Assembly: GCF_002094305.1 (NCBI RefSeq)
Contig: NZ_LWTX01000009.1
Location: forward strand, 1 to 64,000
Source: Prescottella equi
Lineage (GTDB): Bacteria > Actinomycetota > Actinomycetes > Mycobacteriales > Mycobacteriaceae
Direction of reading: 5' to 3'
DNA length: 64,000 nt
The stretch's first letter is position 1. Every line of letters starts with the position of its first letter. Under the pieces are notes generated by a model that worked only from the letters and a program-made list of their open reading frames with translations, was not told the DNA's origin and searched no databases. The position numbers were made by a program, and so were the translations under genes. Of this stretch, positions 37,486 through 46,096 are shown piece after piece.

Positions 37486-37522
37486 GGACGCCCCCACCTG
37501 CGGTGTGCGGGTGAGGGCGTCC
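37486..37522 (-). terminator. Terminator of the PhoX-type gene
   Basis: GGACGCCCCCACCTGC and GCGGGTGAGGGCGTCC form a 16-bp stem with one wobble and one mismatch around a 5-nt loop; read on the minus strand it is followed by GGCGTTTCCATT. It lies 17 bp after the stop codon. Confidence 0.75.
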
Positions 37523-37538
37523 ACGGGTGACGGAGGGT

Positions 37539-39002
37539 CTACGAGCCGAACGGCAACTCCAGCGAGCCGAAGGAGAAGCCGGACGAGCCGGCGGACGAGC
37601 CCGTCGATCGGCGCCACGGCCCGCGGATCGCGACGGTGATGCCGGGGCTCTGGATGTTGGCGTACAGCGTCTGGCCGTCGTGGCTGAACGCCGGACCGCA
37701 GAACTCGCTGTCGTTCAACTCGTTCCGGGCGACGGAGAACGGCTCGCCGCTCTCGGTCACGCCGATCAGGTGGCTGATGCCGTCGCCGTCCTCGGCGAGG
37801 ATGAGACCACCGTGCGGCGAGACGGTGATGTTGTCGGGGCCGTCGTAGTTACCGGTGTCGACGGACGGGTCGGGGTTGACCCCGAACAGCGTCTTCAGTT
37901 CGACGGTCTGGGTGGCCGGGTCGTAGAACCACACCTGTCCGTCGTGCTCGGCGACGCTGCCGTCGCTGGTGCGGGCGAAGCTGGCGACGAAGTACGCGCC
38001 GCCGTCGCCCCACCACTGCCCCTCGAGCTTGCGGCTGCGGGTGACCTGGTCGTTGGTGAACTGCTTGCGCACCGAGGTGGTCTTGGCGTCGCGGTCGGGG
38101 ACGTCGACCCACTGCACGGTGTACTTGACCCCCGGCGTCGCGGCCTGGGCGAGGTCGGGCACGTGGGTGCCGTCCTGGAAGCACTTCATCGCCTGCAGGC
38201 TGCCGGCGGTGTCCCCGCCCGGCGACTGTGCGAGCGCGTGGAACGCGCCCGGTCCGCCGACGAAGCCCTGCGGCGGCGTCCACCGGAAGAACAGGCCGTT
38301 GGGGCTGCCCGCGTCCTCGGTGAGGTAGACCGCGCTCGACGACGGGTCGACGGCCACCGCCTCGTGCGCGAACCGGCCGAGGAACTTCAGCGGGATCGGG
38401 CTCTTGCCGACGTTCGCAGCCTGGCTCGCCGGATCGACCTCGAAGACGTAGCCGTGGGCCTTGGTGAAACCGTTCGACCCGGCACGGGCCTCGGTCTCCT
38501 CGCACGTGAGCCAGGTGCCCCACGGGGTGATGCCGCCCGCGCAGTTGTTCACGGTGCCCGCGACACTGACGTACTGGGCCTGACGCGCGCCGCTGCGGTC
38601 GAGCGTCGTCGTGGTGGTGCCGCCGCGGGCGCCCGGGTCGTAGGTGAGGCCGTCGACGGCCGGGACACCGAACGGCTCGCTGCCACCCACCTCGTGGTTG
38701 GTGACGATCGTGGTGCCGTTGCCGGCCGCGAACACGCCGTTGGCGTCGGGATCGCTGGGGAACGGGACGCCGCCGTCGAGCAGCGTCTCACCCGAGCGGG
38801 AGACGATCGTGTACGAGAAACCCTTGGGCAGGGCGAGGATTCCGGCGGGATCGGCGACGAGCGGGCCGTAGCCGATCGCGGCACCGGGGGCGGCGCCCGC
38901 GACGGCGGGGCGGAACAGGGTGCCCACACTGCCGGCGAGCGTCACCCCGATTCCGGCGAGGGCGGTGCGCTCGAGAAACGTGCGGCGGTTGAGCGGTGAC
39001 AT
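37539..39002 (-). CDS. PhoX-family (DUF839) Tat-exported phosphatase-like protein
   Basis: A 487-residue protein with a Tat signal (NRRTFLERTALAG at 5-17, cleavage after AVAGAA) and the DUF839/PhoX beta-propeller: FSYTIVSRSG, TNHEVGG, WGTWLTCEETE, RFAHEAVAVDP, YLTEDAGS and NITVSPHGGLILAEDGD, which supply Ca2+/Fe ligands in PhoX. PhoX is a calcium-dependent alkaline phosphatase outside the membrane; some members of the family have other roles. The C-terminus has a Ser/Gly/Phe tail ending LELPFGS. ATG at 39002. Confidence 0.87.
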   Translation of the reverse strand: MSPLNRRTFLERTALAGIGVTLAGSVGTLFRPAVAGAAPGAAIGYGPLVADPAGILALPKGFSYTIVSRSGETLLDGGVPFPSDPDANGVFAAGNGTTIVTNHEVGGSEPFGVPAVDGLTYDPGARGGTTTTTLDRSGARQAQYVSVAGTVNNCAGGITPWGTWLTCEETEARAGSNGFTKAHGYVFEVDPASQAANVGKSPIPLKFLGRFAHEAVAVDPSSSAVYLTEDAGSPNGLFFRWTPPQGFVGGPGAFHALAQSPGGDTAGSLQAMKCFQDGTHVPDLAQAATPGVKYTVQWVDVPDRDAKTTSVRKQFTNDQVTRSRKLEGQWWGDGGAYFVASFARTSDGSVAEHDGQVWFYDPATQTVELKTLFGVNPDPSVDTGNYDGPDNITVSPHGGLILAEDGDGISHLIGVTESGEPFSVARNELNDSEFCGPAFSHDGQTLYANIQSPGITVAIRGPWRRSTGSSAGSSGFSFGSLELPFGS

Positions 39003-39168
39003 GGGCACGATGCGGCCTCCCTGTTGATGATCAAGGTCGGGAGGAAGGTAGGACGGCAACCGCAACGACAGAATGCGGCCGGATGGCCGGCCGGTGAACC
39101 GGGCCGGAACTTCCGCGTACCGGCGCCGGATCGTAAGCCGCGCGTGTGATTGCGGGCCGCGCAAACGA

Positions 39169-39201
39169 AAGTCCCCCACCGGATTCGCCGGTGGAGGACT
39201 T
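39169..39201 (-). terminator. Terminator of the 41-residue peptide gene
   Basis: AAGTCCCCCACCGG and CCGGTGGAGGACTT pair (one mismatch, 5-nt loop). On the minus strand it is followed by TCGTTTGC. It lies 43 bp after the peptide stop codon. Confidence 0.75.
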
Positions 39202-39244
39202 CCCGTTGCGGAGGACCGCGGTGTACGCGCGGCCGCGCTTCGGG

Positions 39245-39370
39245 TCAGCTGAAGGAAGCCAGCGTTCCCAGCACACCGAGGATCGTGGCGACCGCGGTGA
39301 GTGCGCCGGCGATGCCGCTCACGACCGGCTTGACCTCGGCGACGGACGTGGCGAACTCGGAAGAACTCAT
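39245..39370 (-). CDS. Small hydrophobic peptide, 41 residues
   Basis: The product starts MSSSEFATSVAEVKPVVSGI and continues as one hydrophobic Ala/Leu/Val/Gly-rich stretch ending ASFS. It has no signal cleavage site and would form a single helix. GGGAAG lies 6-8 nt before the ATG and a dedicated hairpin terminator follows, so it is a stand-alone gene. Size and composition resemble corynebacterial channel peptides (PorA/PorH) and also type I toxin peptides. Which, if either, is unknown. Confidence 0.6.
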   Translation of the reverse strand: MSSSEFATSVAEVKPVVSGIAGALTAVATILGVLGTLASFS

Positions 39371-39498
39371 GACTGCTTCCCATCCATTTGTTTGTTTGAT
39401 TGCGCAGATCGCGCGCTCGCAAGTTACCCCAAGGTAAGGCCGGGGTGTGCACCCTCCCCGGAATTCACCCGTGGATTCAACCGGCCCGGTCGGCCGGG

Positions 39499-39720
39499 TC
39501 AGTGACTCCAGCTCGAGGGCAGGATTGCCGCGACGGCGCCGAGGGCGAGGCCGGTGAAGACGACGAGCCAGAAGATCGCGAAGAGGGACCGGCCGAGGGC
39601 GAAGGCGATGGCGCCGGGAATCAGCGACAGCAGCACGAATGTCACCGCCACCGCCAGCCGCGACGCGGCCGTGTGCGCATGCGCCCGACCGCGGTGCGGT
39701 CCGTTCGGAGAAGCACTCAT
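39499..39720 (-). CDS. Small two-helix membrane protein
   Basis: A 73-residue protein: a His/Arg-rich tail (1-20), a helix at about 22-42 (LAVAVTFVLLSLIPGAIAFAL) and another at about 46-66. It ends SSWSH. No family recognised. It lies between the peptide gene and the aldehyde oxidoreductase operon, 73 bp downstream of the latter on the same strand, so it could be its last gene. Confidence 0.6.
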   Translation of the reverse strand: MSASPNGPHRGRAHAHTAASRLAVAVTFVLLSLIPGAIAFALGRSLFAIFWLVVFTGLALGAVAAILPSSWSH

Positions 39721-39793
39721 GATCTCGCCCCGCTCGGAACACCCCTATCGACTGACCCTACGCCGGATTTCGTCGGCTCAGCCGTCGGGCGTT

Positions 39794-41896
39794 TCAGGTC
39801 TCGCGAATATTCGGCAGGTGGGGGAGCAGGTCGTCCGCGTGGATCGGCAGTTCCCGCACGCGTGTCCCGGTCGCGTTGCAGACGGCGTTGACCACGGCGG
39901 CAGCGCTGCCGACATTTCCGATCTCGCCGGCGCCGCGGGAACCCATCGGGGTGGCGCGCTCGTCGACGTCGTCGAGCCAGATCGCGTCGATGTCCCGGAC
40001 GTCCGCGTTCGTGGGGAAGTGATATGTCGCGAGATCCTGCGTGACGACGTGCCCGAACCGCCCGTCGCGGACGCTCTCCTCGAACAGCGCCATCGAGATC
40101 CCGAACGTCATGCCGCCGAGTAGCTGCGAGCGGACGGTGCGCGGGTTGACGACCCGGCCGATGGAGAACACCCCGAGCATGCGGGGAACGGTGATCTCGC
40201 CGGTGTGGATGTCGACCCGAGCTTCGACGAAATGCGCTCCGTAGGAATTGATTCGATAGTCGTCGTGGGGTTCGGTGTCCGCTTCCGCGGTCACTTCGGC
40301 TCCTGGGAGGGGATCGTCGCCGAACTTGGCGCGGAACTCGCGTGCGGCCGTCAGGATCGCCCCACCCCACGACGACGTCCCGGACGATCCTCCCGCGACG
40401 GTTCCGTACGGCAACGCGGTGTCGCCGATCTCGAGTGCGATGCGTTCGGGGTCGCAACCCAGGGCGTCGGCGGCGATGAGCGTGAGCGTGGTCCACGTGC
40501 CGGTGCCGATGTCCACGGCGCCGATCTGCACGCCCAGCCGACCGTCCTCGCGCAGTCGGATCGTGGCCTTCGAACCCGGATTGATCATGTGTGGGTAGGT
40601 GGCGCTCGCCACGCCGAATCCGACGAGCGTGTTCCCCTCGCGCCGACTCCCGGCCGGCCGCGGCCGCGTCTCCCACCCGAATCGGTGGGCGCCCTCCCGC
40701 AGGCAGTCGACCAGTCGGCGCGACCCCCACGGTTTGCCGCTTTCGGGGTCGACGGGCGGATCGTTGCGGACCCGCAGCTCGATCGGATCGATCCCACAGG
40801 CGTCGGCGAGCTCGTCCATCGCGACCTCACCCGCATACATTCCGGGGGCCTCGCCCGGGGCGCGCATCCAGTACGGCACCGGGACGTCGAGTGCCACGGC
40901 TCGGTGCGAGGTGCGCCGATGCGGCGCCGTGTACATCGACCGCGACGGGACCGCCGTCTGCTCGACGAACTCCTTGGTGTGCGAACTCTGCGAGTACGCA
41001 TCGTGCACCAGCGCGGTGATGCCGCCGTCGCGGTTCGCGGCGATCCGGATGTGCGACGCCGTCGGTGGGCGATAGCCGACGAAGACGAACATCTGCTGCC
41101 GCGTCACCGGGAACTTCACCGCTCGGCCGGGCAGTGTCATCGCGGCCAGGGCGGCGAGCACGTCGTGCGCGTGCGGGGCGCCCTTGGAGCCGAATCCGCC
41201 ACCCACGTGCGGCGCGATCACCCGGATCTGTTCCGGGGACAACCCGAGTATCGGCCCGAGTGTGTCCGCGACGCCGTGCGGCCCCTGGGTGGAGTCGTAC
41301 AGCGTCAGTTCCTGTGCGTCCTCGGCCCACAGCGCGACGGTGGTGTGCGGCTCCATCGGATTGTTGTGCTCTTCCGGGGTGGTGTACCAGCCGTCGACGA
41401 TCACCCCGTCGGCGCGGGCGCGGGCGAACGCAGTGTCGGGATCACCTTCCTCCGTGGAGGTCTCGTAGCCGCCGTTGGCGGATTCGGGGAGGTACATGCC
41501 CGCTGCGTCCGTACGAAACGTTGTGTCGTGAGCCCGGACGTCGTACTCGACGCGCACGAGCGTCTGCGCGTGACGCGCCTGCTCCGGGGTCTCGGCGATC
41601 ACGGCACCGATCGGTTGCCCGCGGAACGCCACCTCGAGGCCCTGCAGCAGGCGGTACTCACCGTCCGAGGTGTCCTCCAGGCGCGGCGCATTCCACGGTG
41701 TGAGCACCGCCAGCACGCCGTCGGATCGTTCGGCCGCGGTGCTGTCGATGTCCACGATGGAACCGCGTGCAATCGTCGAGGTGATCGGGTACAGGAACGC
41801 CGGGGCGGCGACCGAGTGCTCGTACGCGTACGGCGCCGTTCCGGTTACCTTGGCGGGGCCGTCGATGCGCGCGAGGGATGTGCCGATGGCATTCAC
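39794..41896 (-). CDS. Molybdenum aldehyde oxidoreductase, molybdopterin-binding subunit (PaoC/XdhA type)
   Basis: A 700-residue large subunit of the xanthine oxidase family. Motifs in order: [40 protein letters not shown], the substrate channel [35 protein letters not shown], and GSRGAGEIG with the catalytic Glu near the C-terminus. It holds the Mo-cytosine-dinucleotide cofactor and oxidises an aldehyde or N-heterocycle; the substrate is unknown. The GTG start overlaps the FAD-subunit stop (GTGA). Confidence 0.9.
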   Translation of the reverse strand: MNAIGTSLARIDGPAKVTGTAPYAYEHSVAAPAFLYPITSTIARGSIVDIDSTAAERSDGVLAVLTPWNAPRLEDTSDGEYRLLQGLEVAFRGQPIGAVIAETPEQARHAQTLVRVEYDVRAHDTTFRTDAAGMYLPESANGGYETSTEEGDPDTAFARARADGVIVDGWYTTPEEHNNPMEPHTTVALWAEDAQELTLYDSTQGPHGVADTLGPILGLSPEQIRVIAPHVGGGFGSKGAPHAHDVLAALAAMTLPGRAVKFPVTRQQMFVFVGYRPPTASHIRIAANRDGGITALVHDAYSQSSHTKEFVEQTAVPSRSMYTAPHRRTSHRAVALDVPVPYWMRAPGEAPGMYAGEVAMDELADACGIDPIELRVRNDPPVDPESGKPWGSRRLVDCLREGAHRFGWETRPRPAGSRREGNTLVGFGVASATYPHMINPGSKATIRLREDGRLGVQIGAVDIGTGTWTTLTLIAADALGCDPERIALEIGDTALPYGTVAGGSSGTSSWGGAILTAAREFRAKFGDDPLPGAEVTAEADTEPHDDYRINSYGAHFVEARVDIHTGEITVPRMLGVFSIGRVVNPRTVRSQLLGGMTFGISMALFEESVRDGRFGHVVTQDLATYHFPTNADVRDIDAIWLDDVDERATPMGSRGAGEIGNVGSAAAVVNAVCNATGTRVRELPIHADDLLPHLPNIRET

Positions 41897-42885
41897 TGTG
41901 TCGCCTCCCCGGCAAGCTCCCGCAGCACGGCAACGGTGGCGCGTTGCAGCAGTGGGACCTTGAATCGGTTGCCGTCCAGGGGATGTGCCGACGCCAGTTC
42001 GGCGTCGACCGCATCGGCGAACGCGTCGACGTCCGCGGTGCGCCCCCGCAATGCCGCCTCGGCGCGCGTGGCCCGCCACGGCTTGTGCGCCACGCCGCCG
42101 AAGGCGATGCGGACACGGGTGACGACTCCGGCGTCGAGTCCCAGTTCCGCGGCGACGGAGACCAGCGCAAACGCGTACGACGCGCGCTCGCGCACCTTCC
42201 GATACGTCGACACCGCACCGGGCGCCGGCGCCGGCAGTTCGACCGCGAGGATCATCTCGTCGGGTTCCAGCACGGTGTCGATGTCGGGGTCGCGTCCCGG
42301 AAGCCGGTGGAAGTCTGTCACCGGGATGCGGCGCTGACCATCGGGCCCCAGCGCCAGCACCTGGGCGTCGAGCATTGCGAGCGCCACCGCCATGTCCGAC
42401 GGGTGGGTCGCGACGCAAGCGTCCGAGGCGCCCAGAATGGCGTGATGCCGGGTGAATCCGCCGACCGCCGAACACCCGGTGCCGGGCTGCCGCTTGTTGC
42501 ACGGCGTCGACACGTCCTGGAAGTAGACGCAGCGCGTGCGTTGGAGCAGGTTTCCGCCCGTCGTGGCCAGATTGCGCAACTGTGGTGACGCGCCGGCGAC
42601 AAGTGCGCGCGACAACGCCGGATACCGTTCGCGGACAACGTGGTGGGCGGCCAGATCGCTGTTGCGCACGTTGGTCCCGATCCGGAGTCCGCCGTCGTCG
42701 GTCGGCTCGACGGAATCGAGTGGAATACGCGAAATGTCCACGACGAGTTGGGGGGTGGCGATGCCGAGCTTGAGGTGATCGACCAGGTTGGTTCCGCCGG
42801 CCAGCAACTTCGCGCCCGGGTTCTCGTGCAGCAGCGCCACCGCCGCGGGCGCGTCGGCGGGTCGCTCGTAGCGGAACGGGATCAC
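41893..42885 (-). CDS. Aldehyde oxidoreductase FAD subunit with [4Fe-4S] site (PaoB type)
   Basis: A 330-residue CO-dehydrogenase/XDH medium subunit. FAD-binding [17 protein letters not shown] and [22 protein letters not shown] are clear. An insertion, [20 protein letters not shown], carries the cysteines that bind an extra [4Fe-4S] cluster in PaoB (YagS) and 4-hydroxybenzoyl-CoA reductase. The GTG start overlaps the iron-sulfur subunit stop. It passes electrons between the 2Fe-2S subunit and FAD. Confidence 0.9.
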   Translation of the reverse strand: MIPFRYERPADAPAAVALLHENPGAKLLAGGTNLVDHLKLGIATPQLVVDISRIPLDSVEPTDDGGLRIGTNVRNSDLAAHHVVRERYPALSRALVAGASPQLRNLATTGGNLLQRTRCVYFQDVSTPCNKRQPGTGCSAVGGFTRHHAILGASDACVATHPSDMAVALAMLDAQVLALGPDGQRRIPVTDFHRLPGRDPDIDTVLEPDEMILAVELPAPAPGAVSTYRKVRERASYAFALVSVAAELGLDAGVVTRVRIAFGGVAHKPWRATRAEAALRGRTADVDAFADAVDAELASAHPLDGNRFKVPLLQRATVAVLRELAGEATQ

Positions 42886-43400
42886 GTGTCCGCAGCCTGC
42901 TCGTGGGCGACCTGTCGGACCGCGGCGACGATGTTGGGGTAGGCGCCGCACCGGCACAGGTTGCCGCTCATCCGTTCGCGGATCTCGTCGTCGGTCAACT
43001 CCGGTGCGGAGGTGAGGTCCTCGGTCACGTGACTGGGTGCCCCGTCCGCGGCTTCGGTGAGCATCCCCACCGCCGAGCACACCTGGCCGGGCGTGCAGTA
43101 GCCGCATTGGAACGCGTCCTGATCGATGAACGCCTGCTGGACAGCGTGGAGGCCGGAGTCCGACAGTCCGGACACCGTGACGATGTCGGCGCCGTCCTGC
43201 GCCACGGCGAGCGACAGGCACGTGGTCACCCGTCGGCCGTCCAGCAGCACCGTGCAGGACCCGCATTGGCCGTGGTCGCAGCCCTTCTTGGGCGAGAAGA
43301 CGCCGAGGCGGTCACGGAGTGCGTCGAGCAGCGTCGTGCGGGTATCGACGGTGCAGGTCCGTTCGGCGCCGTCCACACAGAGGGTCACACGCATCTCCAT
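42882..43400 (-). CDS. Aldehyde oxidoreductase 2Fe-2S subunit (PaoA type)
   Basis: A 172-residue subunit with the plant-type cluster motif [15 protein letters not shown] plus a later Cys, and the second cluster in [11 protein letters not shown] with [11 protein letters not shown]. No Tat signal is seen, unlike E. coli PaoA, so the enzyme should be cytoplasmic. First gene of a three-gene operon with 4-bp overlaps (2Fe-2S, FAD, Mo). Two close ATGs (43400, 43394) are possible starts. Confidence 0.92.
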   Translation of the reverse strand: MEMRVTLCVDGAERTCTVDTRTTLLDALRDRLGVFSPKKGCDHGQCGSCTVLLDGRRVTTCLSLAVAQDGADIVTVSGLSDSGLHAVQQAFIDQDAFQCGYCTPGQVCSAVGMLTEAADGAPSHVTEDLTSAPELTDDEIRERMSGNLCRCGAYPNIVAAVRQVAHEQAADT

Positions 43401-43444
43401 GCCCAGGGACTACCCCCGGATCGGCGGGCGGAAACACCCACCGT

Positions 43445-43474
43445 GCGGAACCGGGGCGCCACTCCCGGTTCCGC
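43445..43474 (-). terminator. Terminator of the CNNM operon
   Basis: A perfect 11-bp stem, GCGGAACCGGG with CCCGGTTCCGC, loop 8 nt, 12 bp after the second CNNM stop codon. Confidence 0.75.
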
Positions 43475-43485
43475 CTTCGCCGTGG

Positions 43486-44502
43486 TCAGGCCGCGGTGCC
43501 CGCGGAGGGCATCAGCCGCGCCAGGACGTCGGCGAGGGTGATCAGCCCGATCAACCGTCCGGCGTCGTCTCGCACGATCGCGATGTGGCTGCGGGTGTTC
43601 CGCATCGTCGCGAGCGCCTCGTAGACCGGTGTCGCAGCCTGGACGGTGAGCACGTCGCGCATCAGATCGCGGGCCCGGGTCTCGGGCGCCGCGCCCAGGC
43701 TGTCGCGGACGTGCAGGACGCCCACGACGTCGGTGCCGCTGCGGACCAGCAGGCGCAGGTGCCCACTGGCATCGGCGGTCTCGCGGATCCGTTCGACGGG
43801 CGCATCCGCGTCGACACTGCTCGGCCGGTCGTTGGGGCGGACGATGTCGCCGACGGTGAGCGACTCGAGTTCCAGCGCGCTGGTGAGATGCCCGTGGTAG
43901 CGCTCGTCGAGCGTGCCGACGGTCGCCGAGTGCTCGACGAGGTGCCGCAGGGCCTCGGGATCCTGGCCCGACGCCACCTGGTCCACCGGCTGCACGCCGA
44001 CCTTGACCAGGCACCAGTTCGCGGCCCGGTTCAGGATCACGATCAACGGCCGTGTGAGCCACATGAATCCGCGCATCGGGATCGCGAGCAGGGTGGCCGA
44101 CTTCTCCGGGTGGGCGATCGCCCACGACTTCGGCGCCATCTCGCCGACCACCAGGTGCAGGAACGTCACGATGAGCAACGCGAGCACGAAACCGGCGACA
44201 TCGGCCAGCCACAGCGGGGCGCCCCAGTCCGCGAACGCCGGCGTGAGCCAATGGTGCACAGCCGGTTTCGTCACCGCGCCGAGCGCGAGGGTGCACACGG
44301 TGATGCCGAGCTGCGAGCCGGCGAGGAGCACCGACAGCTCGGACGCGCTGCGCAACGCGGCGCGGGCCGAACGGCTGTTCGGGGCGGCGTCCTCGAGACG
44401 GTGCCGGCGGGCGGCGATGAGTGCGAACTCCACCGCGACGAAGAACGCGCTCGCGGCGATCAGCAGGACCGTGACGGCCAGGACGATCCACGGGTTACTC
44501 AT
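43486..44502 (-). CDS. CNNM/CorC-family membrane protein (second of pair)
   Basis: A 338-residue protein: DUF21 membrane domain (helices at about 5-25, 60-80, 95-120, 135-150, with LAGSQLGITVCTLALG), then a CBS-domain pair (about 200-330: RPNDRPSSVDADAPVERI, VLHVRDSLG, IVRDDAGRLIGLITLADVLARL). It lacks the C-terminal CorC/HlyC domain of its upstream partner. CNNM proteins are linked to Mg2+ or Co2+ efflux. The ATG overlaps the upstream gene by 8 nt; the two probably form a heteromer. Confidence 0.87.
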   Translation of the reverse strand: MSNPWIVLAVTVLLIAASAFFVAVEFALIAARRHRLEDAAPNSRSARAALRSASELSVLLAGSQLGITVCTLALGAVTKPAVHHWLTPAFADWGAPLWLADVAGFVLALLIVTFLHLVVGEMAPKSWAIAHPEKSATLLAIPMRGFMWLTRPLIVILNRAANWCLVKVGVQPVDQVASGQDPEALRHLVEHSATVGTLDERYHGHLTSALELESLTVGDIVRPNDRPSSVDADAPVERIRETADASGHLRLLVRSGTDVVGVLHVRDSLGAAPETRARDLMRDVLTVQAATPVYEALATMRNTRSHIAIVRDDAGRLIGLITLADVLARLMPSAGTAA

Positions 44503-45865
44503 CGACGGCGTCCCTCCGGTCGGTGTGGACGGTCGCGAACAGCGCCGACGGCACGTGCTTGTCGACGGCCCGGACCTCGATGTCCAGATACGTCGGTGGC
44601 GGCGGTTCGTCGGCGACGAGGTCGGCCGGATCGGCGGGCAGCTGGACGGTCACGGTGTCGCCCACCCGCGGGAGCCCGCCGAACTCGGCGATCACGAGGC
44701 CCGCGAACGTCTCGTAGTCGTCGTCCTCGGGCAGGTGCTCGTCGAGCACGCGGGCGACCTCGTCGACGTGCACGCCGCCGGGGATCAGCCAGCCGCCGTC
44801 GACGGCCTGCACCTCGGTGTCCTCGTGGGCGGGGTCGTGCTCGTCGGCGATCTCGCCGACGAGTTCCTCCGCCATGTCCTCGACGGTGACGACGCCGGCG
44901 AACCCGCCGTACTCGTCGATCACCAGCGCCATCTCGTCCTTCGCGGCCGTCAGCTGCGCCAGGACGTCGGGCAGCGGCAGCGTCGTCGGGACGATCACCG
45001 CCGCTCGGGCATGGTCGCCGGCCGTGCCGACGGGGTCGGCGCCGAGCAGGTCGTGGAGGTGGACGACGCCCTGCAGGTCGTCGCTGGTGGCGCCGACGAC
45101 CGGGTAGCGGGTGTGCCCGGCGCCCATGCGGGCCACGACATCGGCGATCGGTTCGTCCGCGCGGACCACGTCGACCCGCGCCCGCGGGATCATCGCGTGC
45201 TCGGCGGTGCGAGTGGGGAAGTCGAGGATGCGGTCGAGCAGCGTCGACAGCTCGCGCGGCAGCTCGCCGGCGTCGCGGGACTCGGCGACGATGTGCTCGA
45301 GGTCGCGAGGGGTCGCCGAGTGTTCGACGTCGTGCACGGGCTCGATCTTGAGCGCACGCAGCAACAGGTTCGACGACTGGTCGAAGAGCCAGATCAGCCA
45401 GCCGAACAGCTTGAGGTAGAGCGTCGTGGACAACGCGAGGCGTCGGGCGACGGGTTCGGGTCGGGCGATGGCGAGGTTCTTCGGGAACAGCTCGCCGAAG
45501 ACCATCTGCACGACGGTGGAGAACAGCACCGCGAGGATCGCGCCGACGGCGATGCCGACGCCGGTGGGGATCCCGATCCCGCCCATCAGTTCGCCGAGCC
45601 CGCGGCCGATGAGCGGTTCGGCGACGTAGCCGACGAGCAGACCGGTGACGGTGATGCCGAGTTGGGCGCCGGACAGCATGAACGAGGTGCGGCGGGTGAC
45701 GCCGAGGGCGCGGGCCGCGGCGCCGTCGCCGGATTGGGCGCGCGCCTTCAGGCGGGACCGGTCGACCGCCATGTAGGCGAATTCCTGCGCCACGAAGTAG
45801 CCGGTCAGCGCGGTGATCGCCAGGACGACGGCGACACCGGCGACGATTCCGAGCAGGGTCAGCAC
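44495..45865 (-). CDS. CNNM/CorC-family membrane protein (first of pair)
   Basis: A 456-residue protein with an N-terminal DUF21 transmembrane domain (1-200, including LSGAQLGITVTGLLVGYVAEP), a CBS pair (about 210-345, MIPRARVDVVRADEPI, VIDEYGGFAGVVTVEDMAEELVGEI) and a CorC_HlyC domain (about 360-445, with ETFAGLVIAEFG). Such proteins are proposed Mg2+ exporters controlled by nucleotide binding to CBS. The GTG start is overlapped by the end of a leader ORF (45859-45948), which suggests translational control. Confidence 0.88.
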   Translation of the reverse strand: MLTLLGIVAGVAVVLAITALTGYFVAQEFAYMAVDRSRLKARAQSGDGAAARALGVTRRTSFMLSGAQLGITVTGLLVGYVAEPLIGRGLGELMGGIGIPTGVGIAVGAILAVLFSTVVQMVFGELFPKNLAIARPEPVARRLALSTTLYLKLFGWLIWLFDQSSNLLLRALKIEPVHDVEHSATPRDLEHIVAESRDAGELPRELSTLLDRILDFPTRTAEHAMIPRARVDVVRADEPIADVVARMGAGHTRYPVVGATSDDLQGVVHLHDLLGADPVGTAGDHARAAVIVPTTLPLPDVLAQLTAAKDEMALVIDEYGGFAGVVTVEDMAEELVGEIADEHDPAHEDTEVQAVDGGWLIPGGVHVDEVARVLDEHLPEDDDYETFAGLVIAEFGGLPRVGDTVTVQLPADPADLVADEPPPPTYLDIEVRAVDKHVPSALFATVHTDRRDAVDE

Positions 45866-45948
45866 GTGGACACCTCCACAGTGGTGGTGTCAGTGATGAT
45901 CACACGTCGGACGACGGGTCTTCGAGGTTTGCGGGGCCTGCGTTTCAT
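45859..45948 (-). CDS. Arg/Pro-rich leader peptide overlapping the CNNM start
   Basis: A 29-codon frame begins MKRRPRKPRRPVVRRVI and ends TVEVSTC; its TGA lies inside codons 2-3 of the CNNM gene (GTGCTGA). AGAAGG lies 2-4 nt before its ATG. Seven arginines, two lysines and three prolines in the first 15 residues are expected to slow ribosomes. Leader peptides rich in Pro control Mg2+ transporter genes in enterobacteria (MgtL) and an actinobacterial analogue is plausible. Not proven to be translated. Confidence 0.5.
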   Translation of the reverse strand: MKRRPRKPRRPVVRRVIITDTTTVEVSTC

Positions 45949-45974
45949 AGCCTTCTTTCTCTGTCGGTGGACAT

Positions 45975-45992
45975 GTCCTACGAAAATAGGAC
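45975..45992. promoter_or_regulatory. Inverted repeat in the CNNM leader promoter region
   Basis: GTCCTA and TAGGAC flank CGAAAA. On the minus strand this overlaps a TATTTT -10-like hexamer 30-40 bp before the leader ATG. It is a candidate operator between the divergent CNNM and 2-hydroxyacid dehydrogenase genes. Confidence 0.4.
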
Positions 45993-46096
45993 GAATCACC
46001 CATGGGGATGGTTCCCGAGGTCTGCGATCCGATGCGACGACGCCTAGCCTCGGACCGAGATCCGGACGCCCGGGTCGTGCCGTGTGAGGAGAATCC

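Noticed and set aside
36988-37617. A 209-codon minus-strand frame
   Set aside because: It overlaps the acyltransferase 3' end and the small cysteine protein in another frame, without motifs; the 57-residue frame has better start context and protein-like composition.
40205-42337. A 710-codon open frame on the plus strand
   Set aside because: Antisense shadow of the molybdenum and FAD subunit genes, which carry cofactor motifs throughout.
45949-46096. M-box or similar Mg2+ riboswitch before the CNNM genes
   Set aside because: The space upstream of the leader peptide is only about 150 bp shared with a divergent promoter, and no multi-stem M-box architecture was found by eye.
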